From Siphonodentalium dalli (taxonomy: Eukaryota > Mollusca > Scaphopoda > Gadilida > Siphonodentaliidae): a stretch of DNA of 64,000 nucleotides. The stretch is from positions 157,749,152 to 157,813,151 of the forward strand of contig CP136066.1 in NCBI GenBank assembly GCA_032622095.1, read 5' to 3'. Position numbers and translations under genes: made by a program. Below the pieces are notes generated by a model. That model did no database searches, was not told the DNA's origin, and saw only the letters and a program-made list of their open reading frames with translations. This document shows positions 57,964 to 64,000 of the stretch, one piece after another. The stretch's first letter is position 1. Every line of letters starts with the position of its first letter.

Positions 57964-58516
57964 TTAACTCATTCAGTGCCGGAGACGGATATATACATAT
58001 ATATAATATTGGTGCACATGCGTAGAATACTGCGGATTACAAGTTAAATTTTGAGAAACTTGTCTGTAATTATCATGGGGGGATCTGATAAGCGTGCAAT
58101 CGCTGTATTAGATGAACTTTGTCCCCGTTCAAACGATGTATCGGGAAGCTCCACACATTGAAACGTCTAGGAGATACAGCCGTCTGAATATACGTAGTGA
58201 AAATTGATGTGCTTTGTGGGCGTGACTTGCAGAGTTCAAACTCTCAGAGAGGTCAATGCTTACAGCATACATATCTGTTAATTGGAAAACCGATTTTGAT
58301 TGCGTAAAGGGCGATTACTATCAACTCGGGGACATGGTGCTTGAAAGCAGTTAATGAGTAGGGCCTATACTGGCAATACCAACAGGTAAATTTTTATTAT
58401 ATCCAATATTGAATATTCAAACTAAGTATCTAGTTACTGTAAATGATGGCTTTCCCCCAGGAAACCTGGAACAAAAATATGGTTTTCCCCAGGAAACCTG
58501 ACACTGAATGAGTTAA
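57964..58516. mobile_element. TTAA-bounded element with 'CTCATTCAGTGCC' ends
   Basis: TTAACTCATTCAGTGCCGG and 'cactgaatgag' + TTAA. No coding frame. It shares its ends with 11943-12979 but not its interior. Confidence 0.7.
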
Positions 58517-58723
58517 TGGCTGAATTGTGATTTATTGACTAAAGCATGAAACTTTAAATATATGTATAGTCAATTTTGGACTAATATGTCACTAACGGCT
58601 CTACTTGGGCTATCGCATTATCTAACACTACACTAACTCAATCAAATTAAGTTGCTGACTTCAAAATTAGCCAACATAAACATTATCTCAATAAAATTAA
58701 GCCGATTTAATCCCTTCTAATTA

Positions 58724-58806
58724 ATGGGGCCGACTTCTCTGGGGCCGTCTTCGCGTGCATGGGGCCGTCTTCATATGGGGCCGACTTCGCGCGGGGCCGA
58801 CTTCTC
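58724..58806. repeat. Short tandem 'GGGGCCGACTTC' repeat
   Basis: Five imperfect units GGGGCCG(A/T)CTTC with spacers of 2-8 bases. 58807-59632 shows nothing else that I recognise. Confidence 0.7.
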
Positions 58807-59635
58807 CAGATACCGACAATTCTATACGCCGACAGATGTGTCGAAAACAACATTGATTGCTTGTAATTACGACAATCCGGATAAATTAATTGGTGATTAA
58901 TAAACTAGTTTTATGAAGAAACTATATTAAAAACAGCAAAATAGTAAAACTACCAAAGTTATACTTATGTCTGGACTTCATCTGGTGGTTTAGCCGAAAT
59001 TGGGTCGAGAATAAATTGGGCGACCGACCGGAAGTTCATAAAATACACACAATTCGATCTCGGTCTCCAACGATAAACTACACAAAAGCAAGACCCGTAA
59101 ACTGTTAAACTGTACTTGATTTAAAAAAAAATGCACTTATTTCAAATGATATTTGAACATCTATGTATTGTCACCAATACACTCAGAGCCAATAGAAATT
59201 CCGAAGCGGTGTTCCCGAACTTCCCCACATAATTTGAGTACGTCTCAGATGACAAACTAGAATTGTAAAGAAAAGATATAATTGTCACATTTTATGCTCT
59301 CCTGATCACTGTCATGTCATATTAGTATATACTGGCACGAAGCTGGAAGTGTTATTGCTTATTGTGGTATAGTTATGTAACATATTCCTTTATCCACGAC
59401 TAATTAAGTATCACATTTCATAGATTAACTGATCAGTCTTATTCATTAATTTCATTTTCGCGGTAGAGTAATTATATAATTATCAAATTATGCATGGACG
59501 CATTTACGAAATCTGATAGAAAGTGTTGCTAACAAGCGTATCTAAGGGTCTTGACCAATAAATTCGCACGCAGTTTTAATGAATAATAAAAACTCCAGGG
59601 GTCGTATTCACCAGCTGGGTTTATTTATAGTCCAG

Positions 59636-61568
59636 GGCCCTGTTTCATGAAGGCAACTTAGGACATAGTTGGGACTTAAGATGGTCATAAGTTCAAACTT
59701 CAGTCATAAGTGCGTTTCACGAACAAAGTCTTAACCTAAGATGGTCTTAACTTCGGTCTTAACTTTAAGACTGGTGTGAGGTGTCATAAGATAATCTTAA
59801 AGTTAAGACCTACGTTGTGATCCGCAGTTGGTCCGAAATGTGGATGGGATCTAGTTCATGTATATATTATTATAAACACATTTAACTGAATAACACCTTG
59901 CTAGCACGGAGGGGTGTTTCAGAAATGGTAGTAATTAATAACCAACTGGTAAGATATAGCAATGACGTGGCCAGTGGTTGCAAGATTGGCAGGTGTCCGC
60001 TACTAACTGTAAACCGCCAAGACCGGACTATATATACATTTCTAATTGCTGTTACAAAAATAATATATTTACATAGAGTTGAACATCATTTGCGATTCAA
60101 ATCACCCAATCGCACTGTAGACAATAATCATGTTGAGACAATTAGTCCGAACATTTTCACATCGAGGATAATAGTGAATGATTTATACTCAGTTTTTTTT
60201 ATAAATGCTTATGTCAGCTATTATTATTATTATTATTATTATTATTTACTTGCCTTTCTATATTATTATGCTATAATTTGATTGTAAAAATGTATTGTAT
60301 ATGTACCCCGTATATATATCAACAAGATAATAATACATAATATGTGTTATTTTATTATTATTATGTATATTATCATAATCTATTAACTATGAAATAAAAA
60401 GATATATAGCATGTATATAGTATACGGACCGCGCGGGCACACCGGGATCCATGAAAGAACATATAATATCACTGTGAACTGGCCCGCAGACCCCCTGGGG
60501 GGAATTACTAAAATACCAATATACCAGTGGTATAGTCTATATTGGTATTTAGTAATTTCCCCCAGGGGCCTGTGAACCGGCCGTCTGTTCACGTGTTGTT
60601 AATTATAAACGCTCTTTATTAGAAGTAGTTGATTTGGTTTTTATTAAAACATATATACAGAATGTCGTTCAACGTAACGTACTTTCGAAGTTCATACGCA
60701 GTTTGTTAATTATAACAGGCGTTAGCACATTTGTGAACAGAACCAGAGCAAATGGCACTAACATCATTTGTATATGGCTTCTACAAGTATGTCTCAGATT
60801 GGAAATAAGTCTATTTGGAGCACGATATGAAGTCCTATTCACATTATATCAATATAAATAAAGAGCGTTTTGTGTTAGTATTCCATGAATGTTGGCAATC
60901 AATAAAGAGCGTTTAGCTCAGTGCTTCCATTGTGGTGTATTGTATGTGTATGCCGTGTTGGTGACATATTCGGTTTCCTGGTATTATAGATGCTTCAAAG
61001 ACGTATAATGTATTAGAACCTAATATCAGCATTGAAAGGAGCGAACATATGTCTCGCGTCGCTTTAATGGCATGTTATATGGGTGAAGGTTCACATTCTG
61101 AGTGAGGATGTATAAGTCCCTTTAATAACTGAAATAATATATTTGAGCTCGATACGTTTGTATAAAATAGGCATTGGAAGCATGCAGCTATGTGTGGATG
61201 GGGTCTGACGCGAAAACACAGTTAAAAAGCGCGCTCGTGCAGTTAAGTATGCACCAGTCATTATACTGATTATCGCCCTTGCATTAAAATATCATAATTA
61301 TTCTTAGACACGCCCTAGTATCTGTCACCAGACACTGTACCTAGGCATATAACACACACATAACCAACATTTTCTGTGCATAGCTGTAATAAATTGTCGA
61401 GAGCCAGTCTAAAAGCGCGCGAACTTAAATTACTACTTAAGTAGGACTTAATCTTGTTTTGTGAAACGCGTTCTTGAAACGGAAAAGTTACATCATAAGA
61501 TCCACCTTAGATCTTAGATTAAGTCCATCTTAAGAAAATCTTATGACATTGCTTCATGAAACAGGCCC
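59636..61568. mobile_element. CAG-flanked element with 'GGSCCTGTTTCATGAAG' ends
   Basis: The left end GGCCCTGTTTCATGAAGG is preceded by CAG (59633-59635). The right end CTTCATGAAACAGGCCC is followed by CAG (61569-61571). The arms extend inward with 'cataaga' and 'acttaag' words for over 120 bases. The 1933-base interior encodes nothing that I recognise, so it is non-autonomous. The 3-base CAG duplication is the same as in the Harbinger element at 43.4 kb. Confidence 0.7.
60478..60585. repeat. Small foldback nested in the CAG-flanked element
   Basis: 'aattactaaaataccaatat' and complement with CCCCTGGGGG at the outer ends. Same type as 41442-41537. Confidence 0.75.
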
Positions 61569-61974
61569 CAGGAAGTTTATCCGAGGCTGTGCTCAATGCG
61601 AACCTTTCGGTGAAGTTGACGGGAAGATATCGCTGCGCAGTATAGGATTATCCAATCAAGGTGATTGGGAGAAATCATAGAGACTACCAGTTACGTACAT
61701 AAAAACATGCTGCGCATAGCAGACTAGCAGTATGTTTGGTTCAGTTCAATTTTGAGTAACCGGTGGAAAGGAAGGGGTACACAACCGACGAACGCAACAC
61801 TTTTTGAGCATAGTGCATTCAAACATCAAAATCCTTGAAAATAAAGAGACCGGAACCATCCACCAGTGCCGGAAAGCAATTTCTTCGGAAATGGTATAGA
61901 CCGAATAGACCATGTGCAGTATTTGGATTGTGCTTAATTTCTAAAGCGTGCAACAAACCTCCACTCATCATATT

Positions 61975-62430
61975 ATTCTCAGGGATGTGGCAACAGGGGT
62001 TTTGTTTTGGGGGAGGGTGGGTATCTCACACCCCTCCAACATTTGTCAAATGTTCAACAGTTAGAAATTTCATAACCTGACACAACATTAGGACATTTCA
62101 CACCAACAATATGTTGAAATTGTTCTCATAGTTTGAATTTCCAACAATTTATTACTAGGAAATTTGTTGTTTTTAGACCAGCATGTGCATATATTCTCCT
62201 ACTTTTTGGTAAAAATGATTGACTGAGAAGGCCACCAGTTGGAAATTTACCGACCTTATTTGGGTGTCAGGTTGGAAATTTCCAATCACATCACCGATAG
62301 CGTGTGTCGTTAGATACCTTGTGCGAAGATACCTTGTGCGTTCAGTCGCTACCAAATATAAAGTACCTGGTTTATAAAATAAACAAACTTTGTGAATACT
62401 GCCCCAATTGTCGGAAACTTCAATAATTGG
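61975..62430. repeat. Family P repeat copy
   Basis: 'cagggatgtggcaacagggg', 'ttccaacaatttatta' and 'ttttagaccagcatgtgcat' in the same order as inside the Harbinger element. Confidence 0.55.
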
Positions 62431-63655
62431 CATTCATGTTTAAGTCGTTGCCATAGCAACCGAGCAACGTTCTGTTATGTCTACCCAACTTGAAAGCATA
62501 TAACCTACTGATCGAAGTCCACATATAGTCAGTTCTCCACATGATAATCCTATGGGGGTCTATGGTGGGGCCAGTACTATTACCATCAAGTCCAAAACAA
62601 CTACAATTTTGTGACTTTCGGAACTAAAGCATGAAACTTCACATACATGTTGCGTAGTAATAATGGAAACTTTTTGGAGGGTTACCCAGGTGAGAGGTCA
62701 TGTGTCAGTATAAATCTGGTTTCCATGGCAATGGCATCAACTATTTGTAGAAAAGTTAAAAAGCTAACCGAAAACTGTTGGCAACCCGTTGAACCTAATT
62801 ATTGCGATTAAGATCCACCAACGGACTGTGCCACAGGACACATAAGGACAAGGCCAATTGATACTGTCAAGGTTATTGGAAAATGGTAATATTGATCTAT
62901 TTCTATAAATTGTCTCATATTCCACTACCCTAGTATGTTAGTCATACAAGCAATCACCATTATGATGCTTAATAATTAGAGCACCTCGCCACTAAACCAA
63001 GACTGTATGGTCCACAACAGCTTGAAATATTGGTTGGATTTATGCTTTTTTGGACCAAGTCACATCCCGTTTATCTTCTTTAACGGACTGTACGCCCAGA
63101 ATCGTGGGGGTATCTTGATTGTATGTCTTCGGATTAGGTCATATGGAAGCTTTGTGTATATGAACATAGACAGCCTTTACCAAGCATGATGATATCAAAC
63201 ATGCATATATCTGAGGTCTGCTAAATGCCAAAACAACTATGCTATAAGAAATGCATGTAAACAATACATTAAACGATCGTATCAGCACTTTACCCTTTTC
63301 TATCACGATAAGTGATATATCATGAAAACATATTAATCGCGGACATATCAGATGATTAATCACATTCAGGGGTTTACGCGAATGCCCAACTAGGCTCAAC
63401 GTGTACATGTATTACGTATTTTGAATGAAAGTCCGTTATAGAAGAGCAACTGAGCGGGACTCGGTCCAACACAGCATCATTCCAAACGATATTCCAAGTA
63501 TAGTTAAATGATGTTGTGGTCAGAGACGACTTGGTATACATCACCACGTTCAAATTGATATATTTGTGTAAATACATAACTCTCGATACATTACCCTTGA
63601 GATACCATCACACCAAATAAGCACTATTTGGGACGTTAGTAACTAAAGCATGGTA

Positions 63656-63687
<32 letters not shown>

Positions 63688-63830
63688 GTTTCTTAATCAT
63701 TATAGCGGAAATTTTTAGAAGGGAATGCCTGGAAGAAGGGTCATGTATCCGGGTAAAATATGGTTTCCATGGGAATGACATAAACTCATTGGAGAAGAAT
63801 TGTTTTGAATATTCACAGGCTTCTTTAGGA
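62431..63830. repeat. Family M repeats, second array
   Basis: 'ctaaagcatgaaacttcaca' (62626), 'ggtttccatggcaatggcat' (62719), and again near 63641 and 63760. A (ct)n(ta)n microsatellite lies at 63657-63687. Between about 62960 and 63590 I see nothing that I can assign. Confidence 0.55.
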
Positions 63831-64000
63831 TCACCACTAAAATGGGAGCTATCATATTTTAACGATTTTCGATGAAAAACATGGTCACTGGCAGCCATCT
63901 TTGATTGTACTCTTTCTATGACTAAATCCTTTGTCACACCCCACATATCACATTCTTCTTCCGATCGTCACCAAACTCCATACGGTCTGGTGACCATGCA
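63800..64000. repeat. Family G unit at the window end
   Basis: 'caggcttctttaggatcacc', 'atgggagctatcat', 'acatggtcactggcagccat' and 'ctaaatcctttgtcac': one to two units of the array type seen at 31.6-33.3 kb. Confidence 0.65.

Noticed and set aside
1-64000. Standard tRNA or rRNA genes
   Set aside because: No cloverleaf with intact stems or rRNA core sequence was seen. The only pol III boxes belong to the SINE.

Overview
The window reads as animal nuclear DNA: AT-rich, intron-rich and about four-fifths interspersed repeat. A lophotrochozoan, most likely a mollusc and perhaps a bivalve, is suggested by the dense foldback MITEs, the frequent 'acatgta' words, the 'gtccgtctgtctgtc' and 'ttttagctcatctg' repeat types, and a tRNA-derived SINE with an 'acgttaaagaac' body motif. 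This assignment is inference from repeat style, not from a marker gene.

Region 1 (1-19.5 kb) holds the 3' two-thirds of a nidogen (entactin) gene on the + strand. Twelve phased exons encode six EGF-like domains, a YWTD (LY) beta-propeller and a last EGF domain, followed by an acidic tail with a stop at 19468-19470. All junctions keep one frame. The 5' exons (NIDO and G2F domains expected) lie upstream of the window. The introns are packed with foldback elements, several ending within 13-60 bases of a splice site. An unexplained open exon with a signal-peptide-like start lies in the intron at 7275-7459.

Region 2 (19.5-33 kb) has no gene that I recognise. It is made of MITE families and degenerate tandem arrays.

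Region 3 (33.35-39.9 kb) is a large structure with long inverted arms. It appears to be inserted in a tandem array, and its centre holds a decayed stretch resembling a Cys-loop receptor ligand-binding domain.

Region 4 (42.7-46.3 kb) has an orphan RING-finger exon and a complete but dead PIF/Harbinger transposon (43422-46267) with matched termini, a CAG target duplication and a broken HARBI1-like nuclease.

Region 5 (46.3-55.9 kb) is a nest of TTAA-flanked elements inserted into each other, plus two near-identical ~500-base inserts that look Helitron-like.

Region 6 (55.9-64 kb) has one long exon for a disordered, phospho-site-rich protein of unknown identity, then tandem repeats and a second CAG-flanked element (59636-61568).

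Repeat families named here: A = TA-flanked perfect palindrome; B = hairpin cassette in TTAA or other termini; C = 'cagaatgaggtccc' foldback; D, E, F, H = elements with TTAA at one or both ends; G = degenerate ~160-base tandem array; I, K, L, M, N, P = further dispersed repeats. No functional transposase for any of these families is present in the window.
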